A stretch of DNA of 64,000 bases. Source: Clostridia bacterium (GTDB lineage Bacteria > Bacillota > Clostridia > Oscillospirales > RGIG5299). Of this stretch, positions 31,771-42,707 are shown one piece after another. The stretch is taken from assembly GCA_017504945.1 (NCBI GenBank), contig JAFVQJ010000002.1, positions 1-64,000 of the forward strand, written 5' to 3'. Under the pieces are notes generated by a model. That model did not search any database, was not told where the DNA came from, and saw nothing but the letters and a program-made list of their open reading frames with translations. A program made the translations under genes and the position numbers. Within the stretch, counting starts at the first letter, position 1. Each line of letters opens with the position of its first letter.

Positions 31771-33149
31771 CAGAACGCGATCTTTTCCTCAATGTAAGCT
31801 TTAAGCTCGGAAACGGGAATTCTTACCTGCTCCATGCTGTCGCGGTCACGGACGGTAACTGCGCCGTCTGTTTCGGTGTCGAAGTCGACGGTGATGCAGA
31901 AGGGAGTTCCTATCTCGTCCTGACGGCGATAACGCTTACCGATAGAGCCTGCCTCGTCGTATTCAACGTTGAAATGCTTTGCAAGGTCTGCATAGATCGC
32001 GGTTGCCTGCTCGGAGAGCTTTTTGGAAAGGGGAAGGATCGCTGCCTTAACGGGAGCAAGTGCGGGATTGAAGCGCAAAACGGTTCTTACGTCGTTCTTT
32101 TCGGCGTCGATAACCTCTTCGTCGTAGGCGTCGCACAAAACTGCCAAAACGCTTCTCTCAACACCCAAAGAGGGCTCGATTACGTAGGGGACGTAGCGCT
32201 CGTTGGTCTCGGGATCGAAATAGGTCATATCCTTGCCCGAATGGTTCTGGTGCTGGGTAAGGTCGTAGTCGGTTCTGTCGGCAACGCCCCAGAGCTCGCC
32301 CCAGCCGAAGGGGAAGAGGAACTCAAAGTCGGTGGTTGCCTTGGAGTAGAAGCAAAGCTCATCCTTATCGTGATCGCGAAGGCGCAAATTCTCCTCCTTA
32401 AGACCGATGGCAAGAAGCCAATCGCGGCAGAAGCCTCTCCAGTAATCAAACCACTCGAGATCGGTGCCGGGCTTGCAGAAGAATTCAAGCTCCATCTGCT
32501 CAAACTCGCGCACGCGGAAAATGAAGTTTCCGGGAGTTATCTCGTTTCTGAAGGATTTACCTATCTGACCGATGCCGAAGGGGATCTTCTTTCTCGAGGT
32601 CCTCTGAACGTTCTGGAAGTTTACGAAGATACCCTGTGCCGTTTCGGGACGGAGATATATCTCGTTTCTGTTATCCTCGGTAACGCCCTGGAAGGTCTTG
32701 AACATAAGGTTGAATTTTCTTATGTCGGTGAAGTTGCTCTTGCCGCAGTCGGGACAAACTATATTGTTATCCTTTATATACTGAAGCATCTGCTCGTTGG
32801 ACCAGCCTGCACACATAACGCCGGTATCCTCGATGAGCTTATCGGCTCTGTGACGTGAATGACACTCCTTACAGTCCATAAGAGGATCGGAGAAGCCGCC
32901 GACGTGACCCGATGCCACCCAGGTCTCGGGATTCATAAGAATAGCGCAGTCAAGTCCGACGTTTAAGGGGGATTCCTGAACGAACTTCTTCCACCACGCC
33001 TTTTTGATGTTGTTTTTAAGCTCAACGCCCAAAGGACCGTAGTCCCAGGTGTTTGCAAGGCCGCCGTATATCTCGGAGCCTGCGTAGATAAGACCTCTGC
33101 CCTTGCAAAGAGCAACTATCTTTTCCATTTTCTTTTCGGTGTTTAACAT
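31770..33149 (-). CDS. glyQS: Glycyl-tRNA synthetase, single-chain alpha2 type
   Basis: 459 residues, the homodimeric class IIa enzyme. N-terminal [25 protein letters not shown], motif 2 region [25 protein letters not shown], motif 3 [13 protein letters not shown], and a C-terminal anticodon-binding domain (~365-459). A zinc-type cysteine set ([14 protein letters not shown]) lies at ~95-155. A consensus promoter ~60 bp upstream leaves too short a leader for a T-box, so regulation by uncharged tRNA is not evident here. Confidence 0.97.
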   Translation of the reverse strand: MLNTEKKMEKIVALCKGRGLIYAGSEIYGGLANTWDYGPLGVELKNNIKKAWWKKFVQESPLNVGLDCAILMNPETWVASGHVGGFSDPLMDCKECHSRHRADKLIEDTGVMCAGWSNEQMLQYIKDNNIVCPDCGKSNFTDIRKFNLMFKTFQGVTEDNRNEIYLRPETAQGIFVNFQNVQRTSRKKIPFGIGQIGKSFRNEITPGNFIFRVREFEQMELEFFCKPGTDLEWFDYWRGFCRDWLLAIGLKEENLRLRDHDKDELCFYSKATTDFEFLFPFGWGELWGVADRTDYDLTQHQNHSGKDMTYFDPETNERYVPYVIEPSLGVERSVLAVLCDAYDEEVIDAEKNDVRTVLRFNPALAPVKAAILPLSKKLSEQATAIYADLAKHFNVEYDEAGSIGKRYRRQDEIGTPFCITVDFDTETDGAVTVRDRDSMEQVRIPVSELKAYIEEKIAF

Positions 33150-33208
33150 TGTGTTCTCTCCATATCTAAATGATGATAATAATATATATCTATTAAGTAC
33201 CGCATAAT

Positions 33209-33237
33209 ATAATAGAGATAAATGGCGGTTTTGTCAA
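33209..33237 (-). promoter_or_regulatory. Promoter of glyQS-trmL
   Basis: Reverse strand: TTGACA (33232-33237) and TATTAT (33209-33214), 17-bp spacer; leader ~50 nt. Confidence 0.82.
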
Positions 33238-33305
33238 GCGGTTTTGCAAAAAAACCGCAAATTTTTAACGAAATTTTTATAAAAAGCGGCTCAATTTGCA
33301 AAAAA

Positions 33306-34049
33306 TCACTGTTTTGAAGCCCAAGACTCGTAGGTGACTATCGGCTCTCTCTTGTGCCGGCTTCTTCTGTGGTAGCGCTCGATGACCTCGAGATCGCGCG
33401 CATCGCACTCGCCCTTTAACAGATAAGAGTCTATCGCGGCGTAGGTAACGCCCATCTCCTGTTCGTCGGTCTGCCCCTCGAAAAGTCCCGCCGAGGGGGC
33501 TTTTTTGATTATCGACTCGGGCGCGCCGAGGTACTCCAGAAATTCATATACCTCGCATACGGCAAGGTCGGAAATGGGGTTGAAATCGTAGGCGCCGTCG
33601 CCCCATTTGGTGTAGTAGCCCATATGTATCTCGCTTCTGTTGTCGGTTCCGGCAACGAGGTAGCCCTTCGACTGACCTATCGCGTAAAGCGCCGTCATAC
33701 GAAGGCGGGGCGCGATATTGACGTTTGCCTCCTTGGTGACCTCACATATTGAGGAGATCGCGGCAAGCTCTGCCCTTTTGGCTTCGGTGAGGTCGATAAC
33801 GGCGGTCGCGATGTTAAATTTTTCAGCAACCTCTCTGCCGTCGTCGGCGTCAATCGTGAAGTTTCTCTTCGATTCGCAGGGCATAATAACGCCCAGAACG
33901 TTTTCGGTGGCTTTTTTGCAAAGAATGCCCACGAGGGCGCTGTCCTTACCGCCGCTGTTTCCGAAAACTATTCCCTTCGCGCCCGTTTTGGCAAGAAGGT
34001 CTTTAATAAAAGCTACTCTCTTTTCGGTTTCCTTTGCATAATCTCTCAC
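33306..34049 (-). CDS. nadE: Ammonia-dependent NAD+ synthetase
   Basis: 247 residues. The last step of NAD synthesis, amidating deamido-NAD. P-loop SGGKDS at residues 32-37 of an N-type ATP pyrophosphatase fold; substrate region VAGTDNRSEIHMGYYTKWGDG; FEGQTDEQEMGV and the C-terminal RRSRHKREPI. There is no glutaminase domain, so it uses free ammonia. The start is GTG (CGGAG upstream). It has its own promoter at 34104-34132. Confidence 0.96.
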   Translation of the reverse strand: MRDYAKETEKRVAFIKDLLAKTGAKGIVFGNSGGKDSALVGILCKKATENVLGVIMPCESKRNFTIDADDGREVAEKFNIATAVIDLTEAKRAELAAISSICEVTKEANVNIAPRLRMTALYAIGQSKGYLVAGTDNRSEIHMGYYTKWGDGAYDFNPISDLAVCEVYEFLEYLGAPESIIKKAPSAGLFEGQTDEQEMGVTYAAIDSYLLKGECDARDLEVIERYHRRSRHKREPIVTYESWASKQ

Positions 34050-34103
34050 AAAAAATCAACTCCGTAACGTTTTTTGAAAAATGCTGTTTGCGCATACATC
34101 AAT

Positions 34104-34132
34104 ATTTTACCATAAAAGAGGTGTTTAGGCAA
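34104..34132 (-). promoter_or_regulatory. Promoter of nadE
   Basis: Reverse strand: TTGCCT (34127-34132), 17 bp, TAAAAT (34104-34109), with a TATGG extension before the -10. Confidence 0.65.
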
Positions 34133-34169
34133 TATTTTTCGGAAAAATAGGAGTTTTTTAAAAAAAGAC

Positions 34170-34198
34170 TTGCAAAATTTAAAATTATGTGGTATAGT
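34170..34198 (+). promoter_or_regulatory. Promoter of rpmG-secE-nusG
   Basis: TTGCAA (34170-34175), 17 bp, TATAGT (34193-34198) with the extended -10 TATGTGG. Leader ~80 nt. Confidence 0.8.
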
Positions 34199-34283
34199 AT
34201 CAATACCTATCTTTTCGGATGGTTATTTTTTTGATCGCAAATTACGAAAAGTATCAGGGAGGCTCAGATTAGGAGGTGCCGAC

Positions 34284-34433
34284 ATGAGAGTTAAAATCAC
34301 ATTGGCTTGCACCGAGTGCAAGCAGAGAAACTTCGACACGATGAAGAACAAGAAAAACACACCCGACAGAGTGGAGCTCAACAAGTATTGCCGCTTCTGC
34401 AAGAAACACACCCTTCATCGCGAAACGAAGTAA
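34284..34433 (+). CDS. rpmG: 50S ribosomal protein L33 (zinc-binding form)
   Basis: 49 residues from the ATG at 34284 (AGGAGGTG six bases upstream). Both CxxC pairs are kept (CTEC near residue 9 and CRFC near residue 36), so this is the zinc-containing C+ form. The order rpmG-secE-nusG is standard in Bacillota. Confidence 0.97.
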   Translation: MRVKITLACTECKQRNFDTMKNKKNTPDRVELNKYCRFCKKHTLHRETK

Positions 34434-34445
34434 GGAGGAAAGCAA

Positions 34446-34685
34446 ATGGCAGATAAAAATGCTACCGCAAAGAAACCCAATATCTTTGTGAGAATGAAAA
34501 ACTATTTCAAGGAACTTTTCTCCGAGATCAAGAAGATTACATGGCCCACACCCAAGCAGATTCTCAAAAACAGCGTAATCGTTCTCGTAGCGGTTGTGGT
34601 ATCCGCAGTTGTTCTTGGCGGACTCAACTGGTTGCTTGCATGGCTCTACGGTGAGCTCATCATTTTGCTGCAGGCAATATTTTAA
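34446..34685 (+). CDS. secE: Protein translocase subunit SecE
   Basis: 79 residues. An amphipathic segment FKELFSEIKKITWPTPKQ is followed by one transmembrane helix, the minimal Gram-positive SecE. It clamps SecY in the Sec translocon. It lies 12 bp after rpmG with AAGGAGGAA as RBS. Confidence 0.97.
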   Translation: MADKNATAKKPNIFVRMKNYFKELFSEIKKITWPTPKQILKNSVIVLVAVVVSAVVLGGLNWLLAWLYGELIILLQAIF

Positions 34686-34715
34686 GAGCGTCAGCGCAAG
34701 ACTGGAGTTTGTATA

Positions 34716-35240
34716 ATGGATGGAGCATTATGGTATGTAATCCATACCTATTCGGGTTATGAAAACAAGGTAAAAGGAAGCCTTGAAAAGTTCGTCGAGA
34801 GCAAAAAGCTCGACGGCGCGATCTGCGACGTTCGCGTTCCCACCGAAACGGTAGTTGAGACCAAGGAAAACGGAGACCGCAAGGAAACCGAGCACAAGCT
34901 CTTTCCCGGCTACGTTCTCGTTAAAATGGTGCTCACTCCCGAAAGCTGGTATCTGGTTCGCAACATTCGCGGAGTTACGGGCTTTGTAGGCCCCAATTCA
35001 CGTCCCGTTCCGCTTACCGAAAAGGAAATTCAGGCAATGGGCGTTGAGAAGATGGTAGTAAGCGTAAGCTACGCCGTCGGCGACGAGGTCAAGGTGCTCA
35101 CCGGTCCTCTCGAGGGATTCGTGGGTGTAGTTGACACTCTCGATATCGATAACGATTTCGTTAAGGTAATCGTTTCGATGTTCGGAAGAGAAACTCCCGT
35201 AGACCTTAAGCTCGGCGAGGTCGCCGCCATCGAAAAATAA
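34716..35240 (+). CDS. nusG: Transcription termination/antitermination factor NusG
   Basis: 174 residues. NGN domain (WYVIHTYSGYENKVKGSLEK, FPGYVLVKM, RNIRGVTGFVG) and a C-terminal KOW domain (GDEVKVLTGPLEGFVG). It binds RNA polymerase and couples it to the ribosome or to pause control. Only a weak ribosome site (CTGGAG) precedes the ATG. Confidence 0.98.
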   Translation: MDGALWYVIHTYSGYENKVKGSLEKFVESKKLDGAICDVRVPTETVVETKENGDRKETEHKLFPGYVLVKMVLTPESWYLVRNIRGVTGFVGPNSRPVPLTEKEIQAMGVEKMVVSVSYAVGDEVKVLTGPLEGFVGVVDTLDIDNDFVKVIVSMFGRETPVDLKLGEVAAIEK

Positions 35241-35295
35241 TCGTGTTATTAAGGCGAGCAATCGCATTAATGATCCGGAAGCGGATGCTTCCGCA

Positions 35296-35338
35296 GTGGG
35301 AGAGAGGTAAAATTTTAATGCCTTTCGCCGTTTACCAC
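35296..35338 (+). promoter_or_regulatory. Possible ribosomal protein L1 binding site in the rplK leader
   Basis: GTGGGAGAGAG..GTAAA pairs across a loop with TTTACCAC, leaving an asymmetric purine-rich bulge as in known L1 mRNA sites (GTGGGAG..CCAC). It lies just before the rplK RBS. Confidence 0.5.
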
Positions 35339-35365
35339 ACTTGAATATCTAAGGAGGTGTTATTC

Positions 35366-35791
35366 ATGGCACAGAAAATCGTGGGATACATTAAACTTCA
35401 GATCCCCGCAGGAAAAGCCACTCCCGCACCGCCCGTTGGACCTGCACTCGGCCAGCACGGTGTAAACATTATGGCATTCACAAAGGAATTTAACGAAAGG
35501 ACCAAGAACGACGTAGGTTTTATCATCCCCGTCGTCATCACAGTATATGCCGACCGTTCCTTCTCCTTCGTAACCAAAACTCCGCCCGTATCAGAGCTTA
35601 TTAAAAAAGCCTGCAACATTCAGAGCGGCTCCGGCGTACCTAACAAGACTAAGGTCGCCTCACTCACCAAGGCTCAGATCGAAGAAATCGCAAAGACCAA
35701 AATGCCCGACCTTACTGCTGCAAGCCTCGAAACGGCTATGAGCATGATCGCCGGCACGGCGAGAAGCATGGGTGTAACGGTTAAAGACTAA
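35366..35791 (+). CDS. rplK: 50S ribosomal protein L11
   Basis: 141 residues from the ATG at 35366 ([20 protein letters not shown]), with AAGGAGGTG upstream; an in-frame ATG three codons earlier is less well placed. Thiostrepton-region proline pattern [17 protein letters not shown] is present, and the C-terminal domain ends in GTARSMGV. Part of the GTPase-associated centre. Confidence 0.98.
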   Translation: MAQKIVGYIKLQIPAGKATPAPPVGPALGQHGVNIMAFTKEFNERTKNDVGFIIPVVITVYADRSFSFVTKTPPVSELIKKACNIQSGSGVPNKTKVASLTKAQIEEIAKTKMPDLTAASLETAMSMIAGTARSMGVTVKD

Positions 35792-35809
35792 TCTTCGCAT
35801 CCCGTGCAC

Positions 35810-35835
35810 GTGGGAGGATTTATCCGAAAAACCAC
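35810..35835 (+). promoter_or_regulatory. Second possible L1 binding site between rplK and rplA
   Basis: GTGGGAGGAT..ATCC..CCAC can form a bulged helix like the site before rplK. L1 is known to repress translation of its own operon from such sites. Confidence 0.5.
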
Positions 35836-35856
35836 TAATTTAGGAGAAAGAAAGAC

Positions 35857-36552
35857 ATGAAACGAGGAAAGAATTATCAGGACAGCGCAAAGCTTATCGA
35901 AAAAGCTAAGCTTTACGAGCCCGCAGAGGGCATTGCGCTTGCCGTTCAAACAGCAAAAGCTAAATTTGATGAAACACTCGAAGTCCACGTAAGACTCGGT
36001 GTTGACTCCCGTCATGCCGATCAGCAGGTAAGAGGCACCATCGTGCTTCCTCACGGAACCGGCAAGACTGTAAAGGTTCTTGTATTTGCAAAAGGCGATA
36101 AGGCTAAAGAAGCTATGGAAGCCGGAGCAGACTTTGTTGGAGCAGAAGAGCTCGTAGCAAAGGTACAGAACGAAAACTGGTTCGATTACGACGTAGTCGT
36201 TGCAACTCCCGATATGATGGGCGTTGTAGGTAGACTCGGTAAAGTATTCGGCCCCAAGGGCTTAATGCCTAACCCCAAGACCGGCACCGTTACTATGGAC
36301 GTTGCCCGTGCTCTTAAAGAGATCAAGGCAGGTAAGATCGAGTACCGTCTTGACAAGACCAATATCATCCACTGCCCCATCGGCAAGGCTTCCTTCGGCG
36401 CAGAGAAGTTGAACGACAACTTCAACGCACTTATGGGCGCTATAATCAAAGCAAAGCCTGCCGCTGCAAAAGGCCAGTATATTAAGAGCTGTGTTGTAGC
36501 AGCTACCATGGGCCCCGGCATAAAGCTTGCAACCGGCAAGCTCGGTAACTAA
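35857..36552 (+). CDS. rplA: 50S ribosomal protein L1
   Basis: 231 residues, two-domain L1 stalk protein ([40 protein letters not shown]-terminal MGPGIKL). It is followed at once by a terminator; rplJ and rplL, which usually come next, are absent from this locus. Confidence 0.98.
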   Translation: MKRGKNYQDSAKLIEKAKLYEPAEGIALAVQTAKAKFDETLEVHVRLGVDSRHADQQVRGTIVLPHGTGKTVKVLVFAKGDKAKEAMEAGADFVGAEELVAKVQNENWFDYDVVVATPDMMGVVGRLGKVFGPKGLMPNPKTGTVTMDVARALKEIKAGKIEYRLDKTNIIHCPIGKASFGAEKLNDNFNALMGAIIKAKPAAAKGQYIKSCVVAATMGPGIKLATGKLGN

Positions 36553-36563
36553 CCGAAAATTTT

Positions 36564-36596
36564 AAAGCACCCGAAAATTCGGGTGCTTTATTTTTT
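36564..36596 (+). terminator. Terminator after rplA
   Basis: The stem AAAGCACCCGAA / TTCGGGTGCTTT is followed by ATTTTTTG. Confidence 0.92.
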
Positions 36597-36609
36597 GTCA
36601 TCAAAAACA

Positions 36610-36636
36610 AAAAGCCACCTATAAAGGTGGCTTTTA
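36610..36636 (-). terminator. Terminator after rpsU
   Basis: The stem AAAAGCCACCT / AGGTGGCTTTT is followed on the reverse strand by TTGTTTTTG. Confidence 0.88.
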
Positions 36637-36647
36637 TTTATAAATTC

Positions 36648-36824
36648 TTATTTGAATTTACGCTTTCTTGCAGCTTCGGACTTCTTCTTTCTCTTCACGC
36701 TGGGTTTTTCGTAGTGTTCCCTTTTGCGAAGTTCGGAAAGAGTACCGTCTTTCGAGCAAGATCTCTTAAAACGGCGCAATGCGCTGTCTAAAGATTCTTT
36801 ATCTTTGAGATGTATTTCTGCCAT
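36648..36824 (-). CDS. rpsU: 30S ribosomal protein S21
   Basis: 58 residues on the reverse strand, starting [20 protein letters not shown] and ending in the basic tail [15 protein letters not shown], the classic bS21 pattern. AAGGAGGGG lies upstream of the ATG at 36824. It has its own promoter and terminator and is divergent from hrcA. Confidence 0.96.
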   Translation of the reverse strand: MAEIHLKDKESLDSALRRFKRSCSKDGTLSELRKREHYEKPSVKRKKKSEAARKRKFK

Positions 36825-36890
36825 GTCTGGTTCCCCTCCTTCCGAGATTTAAGAAAACAAAAAATTTTTCTCATACGAGATACACCGACA

Positions 36891-36919
36891 ATTATACATT
36901 TATATAATCAAAATGTCAA
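36891..36919 (-). promoter_or_regulatory. Promoter of rpsU
   Basis: Reverse strand: TTGACA (36914-36919), 17 bp, TATAAT (36891-36896). Confidence 0.88.
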
Positions 36920-37034
36920 GTAAAAATTAAAAAAAAGAGTAAAAAAGGCTCAAAATCGTCAAAAAACAGATGCCAAAAGAGCAAAACTGTGCAGGATACA
37001 CAAAAATTTAATATTTCGTTCACTAATATTTTTC

Positions 37035-37063
37035 TTGACAAATCGTCAAAATAGTTATATATT
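37035..37063 (+). promoter_or_regulatory. Promoter of the hrcA-grpE-dnaK-dnaJ operon
   Basis: TTGACA (37035-37040), 17 bp, TATATT (37058-37063). The start of transcription would fall at the left edge of CIRCE. Confidence 0.88.
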
Positions 37064-37070
37064 ATATGCG

Positions 37071-37097
37071 TTAGCACTCGACGAGTGCGAGTGCCAA
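37071..37097 (+). promoter_or_regulatory. CIRCE operator (HrcA binding site)
   Basis: TTAGCACTC, nine bases, GAGTGCCAA: one mismatch to the canonical inverted repeat. HrcA binds here and represses the class I heat-shock operon. Confidence 0.96.
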
Positions 37098-37114
37098 AAT
37101 CGGAGGTGAACGGC

Positions 37115-38173
37115 TTGGAGCTTTCTGAAAGAAAAAAGCGCTTGCTCAAAACGGTAATAGAACAGTATATCGCAACGGGTGAGCCTGTCGGCTCGAAGAA
37201 TGTTCAGGCGGTCTTTCCCGAGGAGCTTTCCTCGGCGACGATAAGAAACGAGATGTCGGAGCTTTCCGAAATGGGCTTTCTCACACAGCCGCATACCTCG
37301 GCGGGAAGAGTTCCGTCGGTTGAGGGCTACCGCTACTTTTTGCGAAACCTTATGCTGCCCGACGTTTTGAAAAGCGACGAGAAAAAGAAGATCGACACGA
37401 TGGTCAGAGAGCTTACCACCGATATGTCGTCCCTTCCGAAGCGCTTTGCCACGGCGGCAAGCGAGCTTACGGGCTGCACGGCGGTGAACGTAACGCCGGT
37501 AAAGACGGCGCCTATCTCGCACTTCGAGGCAGTCGCGGCGGCTAAAAACCTCACGGCGCTTCTTGCGGTAAACTCGGCGGGAACGGTCAAGACCAAGATA
37601 GTTATGAACCTTTCCGATATATCTGCCGAGAGCGCGGCGGTCTTTACGAGAATTCTGAATACTCATCTTTCGCTCTCATCTCCCGAGGAGATACGTCCCG
37701 AGATGTATATCACGGTTGAGAAAGAGGTAAGAAAATACTGCCCCGAGATGATGATAATGATGCCCGCCGTAAAGGAAGCGGTAAAGGAGCTTATGGGCTA
37801 CGATATAAGCGTCGGCGGAGAAACGAAGATATTTTCATATCCCGAATTTTCCGACGTATCGAAGGCAAAGGCTTTCTTAAATCTTCTTAACGAGGAAGAA
37901 AAAATAACGCGCCTTGCGCTCGATCTGCCCGACGGAATAAATATTGATATAGTAACAAACAGCGCACTTTTGCCGCCCGAGGGAATGAGCGTTATCTCAA
38001 CGGCATATAAAGTAGGAGAGCTTACGAGCGTGCTTTGCGTTTTCGGCCCCAAGCGAATGAACTACGCCGACATCAAGCCGAAGCTCGGCTATTTTACAAA
38101 CGCGGTGAATGATATGATAACGAGATCGTTTTTCGAGGAAAACGGCTCGGAACAGAAAAAGCTTGAAATGTAG
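37115..38173 (+). CDS. hrcA: Heat-inducible transcription repressor HrcA
   Basis: 352 residues from TTG at 37115 (GGAGG eight bases upstream), giving the family start MELSERKKRLLK; the frame is open upstream through the operator but that start would overlap CIRCE. Winged helix ~1-75 (EPVGSKNV, SSATIRNEMSELSEMGFL), then a GAF-like domain and the C-terminal dimerisation region (GPKRMNYADI). It represses this operon via CIRCE; GroESL recycles it in known systems. Confidence 0.97.
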   Translation: MELSERKKRLLKTVIEQYIATGEPVGSKNVQAVFPEELSSATIRNEMSELSEMGFLTQPHTSAGRVPSVEGYRYFLRNLMLPDVLKSDEKKKIDTMVRELTTDMSSLPKRFATAASELTGCTAVNVTPVKTAPISHFEAVAAAKNLTALLAVNSAGTVKTKIVMNLSDISAESAAVFTRILNTHLSLSSPEEIRPEMYITVEKEVRKYCPEMMIMMPAVKEAVKELMGYDISVGGETKIFSYPEFSDVSKAKAFLNLLNEEEKITRLALDLPDGINIDIVTNSALLPPEGMSVISTAYKVGELTSVLCVFGPKRMNYADIKPKLGYFTNAVNDMITRSFFEENGSEQKKLEM

Positions 38174-38182
38174 GAGAGTAAA

Positions 38183-38689
38183 ATGGACGAAGAAAAGGTA
38201 ACAAACGAGGAAATAAACGAAAAAAAGCCCGAAAAGCCCAAAAGGAAAAAGACGAGCAAGGAAGCGGAATATCTGCTTGAGCTTGCCGCGAGGGACGAAA
38301 AGTATTTAAGGCTTTTGGCGGAGTACGATAACTACAAAAAGCGCACCGTTAAGGAGCGCGACGCTATCGAGCTTTCGGCAAAGGCAACCACGATGTCGGC
38401 AATACTTCCCCTTGCCGATAATATCGAAAGAGCAATAAACAGCAAGGGCGACGCCGAAAGCATAAAAGCCGGTATAGAAATGGCTCTTAAAATGTTTTTC
38501 GACGAGCTTGTAAAGCAGGGCCTTGAGGAAATACCCACCGATATCCCCTTCAACCCCGAGCTCCACAACGCGATAATGCACGTTGAGGACGAAAGCTGCG
38601 GCGAGGGCGAGATAGTTCAGGTCTTTCAGAAGGGCTACCGCCTCAAAGATAAGGTAATTCGTTACGCAATGGTCAAGGTTGCGAACTGA
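38183..38689 (+). CDS. grpE: Nucleotide exchange factor GrpE
   Basis: 168 residues. A charged, Lys/Glu-rich N-terminus is followed by the long coiled coil (LLELAARDEKYLRLLAEYDN) and the beta domain ending in VFQKGYRLKDKVIRYAMVKV. It speeds ADP release from DnaK. Confidence 0.97.
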   Translation: MDEEKVTNEEINEKKPEKPKRKKTSKEAEYLLELAARDEKYLRLLAEYDNYKKRTVKERDAIELSAKATTMSAILPLADNIERAINSKGDAESIKAGIEMALKMFFDELVKQGLEEIPTDIPFNPELHNAIMHVEDESCGEGEIVQVFQKGYRLKDKVIRYAMVKVAN

Positions 38690-38713
38690 ATAAATAAATA
38701 ATAATTCATTTAA

Positions 38714-40558
<1,845 letters not shown>

Positions 40559-40570
40559 AAACGAACTGCA

Positions 40571-40597
40571 TACTGTCGGAGATCTTCTCCGACAGTA
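40571..40597 (+). other. Intercistronic hairpin between dnaK and dnaJ
   Basis: A 12-bp stem TACTGTCGGAGA / TCTCCGACAGTA without a T-run. Probably an RNA processing or stability element, or a weak barrier that lowers dnaJ expression relative to dnaK. Confidence 0.65.
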
Positions 40598-40613
40598 TTG
40601 CGCGAGGTAGACT

Positions 40614-41741
40614 ATGGCAGAAAAAAGAGATTATTACGAGGTGCTCGGTCTTTCAAAGGGAGCATCTGCCGACGAAATAAAGAAGGCTTACCGCTCGCTC
40701 GCAAAAAAATACCACCCCGACTTAAACCCCGGCAACGCCGAGGCGGAGGTAAAATTCAAGGAGGTAAACGAGGCCTACGAGGTGCTCTCCGACGACACCA
40801 AGAAGGCAAAGTACGACCAGTTCGGCCACGCAGGCGTCGATCCCTCCTACGGTGCGGGTGCAGGCGGCGGATACGGAGGCTACGGCGATTTCAACGTTGA
40901 TTTCGGCGATATCTTCTCAAGCTTTTTCGGCGGCGGCGGAAGAAGGCAAAACCCCAACGCCCCCGAGCGCGGCGAGGACCTTCGTTATAACGTGATACTT
41001 AACGTGCGCGAGGCGGCGCTCGGCTGTAAAAAGACGGTGGAATATACCCGCCGTGAAAAATGCTCCGAGTGCGGCGGAAGCGGCGCGAAAAAGGGAACCT
41101 CACCCGAGACCTGCTCGGCGTGCGGCGGAAGCGGTCAGGTAAGACGTCAGCAGAACACAATGTTCGGCGCATTCCAGACCGTTACCACCTGTAACGTCTG
41201 CGGCGGCACGGGCAGAGTTATAAAGACCCCCTGCGACAGCTGCAGAGGCTCGGGCAGAATGAGCAAAAAGATAGTCCGAGAGGTAGATATTCCCGCAGGC
41301 ATAGATAACGGTCAGACTCTTCGCGTTGAGCGTCAGGGCAATTCGGGACTCAGAGGCGGCATTGAGGGCGACCTGCTCATCACCGTTTCGGTGGGAAGAG
41401 ATTCCTTCTTTAACCGCGACGGCAACGATATAATCTGCACCTTGCCCATAACCTTTATAGATGCGGCGCTCGGCGTTACCGTTGACGTTCCGATAATCGA
41501 CGGCGGAAGCGAAAAGCTCAATATCCCCGAGGGAACGCAAAACGGCACGGTGCTGCGAATGAAAGGCAAGGGCGCGGTGATTTTGGGCAGCAGCCGCAGA
41601 GGAGATCAGCTCGTAAATATCATAGTTGAAACGCCAAAGAGCCTTAACTCGAAGCAGAAGGCAATACTTAAGGAGTTCGACGCCATCACCTCCGATAAAA
41701 ACTACGAAAAGCAAAAGAGCTTTCATAAGCACAGAAAATAA
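40614..41741 (+). CDS. dnaJ: Chaperone DnaJ (type I Hsp40)
   Basis: 375 residues with all type I parts: J domain (HPD in [10 protein letters not shown]), Gly/Phe-rich stretch ([14 protein letters not shown]), four CxxCxGxG zinc motifs ([32 protein letters not shown]) and C-terminal beta domains. It stimulates DnaK ATPase. Last gene of the heat-shock operon. Confidence 0.98.
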   Translation: MAEKRDYYEVLGLSKGASADEIKKAYRSLAKKYHPDLNPGNAEAEVKFKEVNEAYEVLSDDTKKAKYDQFGHAGVDPSYGAGAGGGYGGYGDFNVDFGDIFSSFFGGGGRRQNPNAPERGEDLRYNVILNVREAALGCKKTVEYTRREKCSECGGSGAKKGTSPETCSACGGSGQVRRQQNTMFGAFQTVTTCNVCGGTGRVIKTPCDSCRGSGRMSKKIVREVDIPAGIDNGQTLRVERQGNSGLRGGIEGDLLITVSVGRDSFFNRDGNDIICTLPITFIDAALGVTVDVPIIDGGSEKLNIPEGTQNGTVLRMKGKGAVILGSSRRGDQLVNIIVETPKSLNSKQKAILKEFDAITSDKNYEKQKSFHKHRK

Positions 41742-41747
41742 AAGAAG

Positions 41748-41778
41748 ATCAGACTCCAAGCGGAGTCTGATTTTTTTG
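41748..41778 (+). terminator. Terminator of the heat-shock operon
   Basis: The stem ATCAGACTCC / GGAGTCTGAT with a 4-nt loop is followed by TTTTTTT. Confidence 0.93.
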
Positions 41779-41820
41779 CTTTGTATTTAAATATTTACAA
41801 ATAAATAATTTCAAAAGCTA

Positions 41821-41849
41821 TTTAAAAAGGCGAAAAAATATAGTATAAT
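41821..41849 (+). promoter_or_regulatory. Possible promoter of the HAD/radical SAM gene group
   Basis: TATAAT (41844-41849) is perfect but the -35 (TTTAAA, 17 bp upstream) is poor. The leader to the ATG is ~33 nt. Confidence 0.5.
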
Positions 41850-41882
41850 ATTATATAACTATGTCTATTTGGAGAAAACACT

Positions 41883-42707
41883 ATGCGATTTGACAATATC
41901 CTGCTTCTTTCAGATCTCGACGGCACCTTTTTAAACGACGAGGTAAAGCCCGTTAAAGCGAATATCGATGCGGTAAACCGCTTCGCCCAAAACGGAGGAC
42001 TTTTTTCCGTTGCCTCGGGCAGACCGCCGCAGTCGGCTCTTCGTTATATCTCGGAGTGCAAGGTAAATTTTCCCGCGGTAACCTATAACGGTGCAATGGT
42101 CTACGATTTTGAAAAGAAGCAGCCCGTTATGTCGCTCATGCCCTCCGATGAGGCGCGAAAAATAGCCTACGACGTCTATCTTCGCTATGCCGATAAGGTG
42201 GGCTTTCTTGCCTACTACGAAAACGATCTCGTTACAATAAAGGCAAACGAATACAGTCTCGTTATGAAGCCGTTTGAGGCTCTTAACTTCAAGGAGATAA
42301 CCGATTATTCTCTTTTCCCGAACGGAATCTACAAATATCTTTACGTTGCACAGCCCGAAACGATAAAGGAGATGCTTGCCGTTTTCGAATCGGAGTATGC
42401 CGGCAGACTTCGCTTTACAAGTGCGGGCAAAAACTTCATTGAGCTTTTAGCCCCAGGTGCAGATAAGGGCTCGATGATGGAAAAGCTCGTCAAAAGCCGT
42501 CCCGACGTAAAGACGGTGATCGCAATAGGCGATTATTACAACGACCTTTGCATTTTGGAAAAGGCTGATATAAAGGTCGCGGTAAAGGGCGCTCCGAAGG
42601 AGCTTCTCGATATTGCCGACTACGTTACAAAAAAGACCAACAACGAGGGCGCGGTGGCAGACCTTATTGACAATCTGGAGGAGATATTAAGTGGAAAAGC
42701 TCGATAA
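41883..42707 (+). CDS. HAD-superfamily phosphatase, Cof type
   Basis: 274 residues. HAD motif I LLSDLDGTFL (nucleophile Asp near residue 11, acid/base Asp two on), motif II SVASGRPP, motif III Lys in the GADKGSMMEKL region, and motif IV IGDYYNDLCILEKA. The C2B cap (~85-195) marks the Cof/YidA group of cytosolic sugar-phosphate or flavin/pyridoxal-phosphate phosphatases. The real substrate is unknown. It overlaps the radical SAM gene by 17 bp. Confidence 0.92.
   Translation: MRFDNILLLSDLDGTFLNDEVKPVKANIDAVNRFAQNGGLFSVASGRPPQSALRYISECKVNFPAVTYNGAMVYDFEKKQPVMSLMPSDEARKIAYDVYLRYADKVGFLAYYENDLVTIKANEYSLVMKPFEALNFKEITDYSLFPNGIYKYLYVAQPETIKEMLAVFESEYAGRLRFTSAGKNFIELLAPGADKGSMMEKLVKSRPDVKTVIAIGDYYNDLCILEKADIKVAVKGAPKELLDIADYVTKKTNNEGAVADLIDNLEEILSGKAR

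Noticed and set aside
31371-32858. Forward open frame of 495 codons opposite trmL and glyQS
   Set aside because: It runs antisense through two conserved housekeeping genes, and its product shows only reverse-frame composition.
33238-33258. Hairpin GCGGTTTT / AAAACCGC as the nadE terminator
   Set aside because: On the reverse strand it runs straight into the -35 of glyQS and lacks a clear T-run, so a terminator call is not supported.
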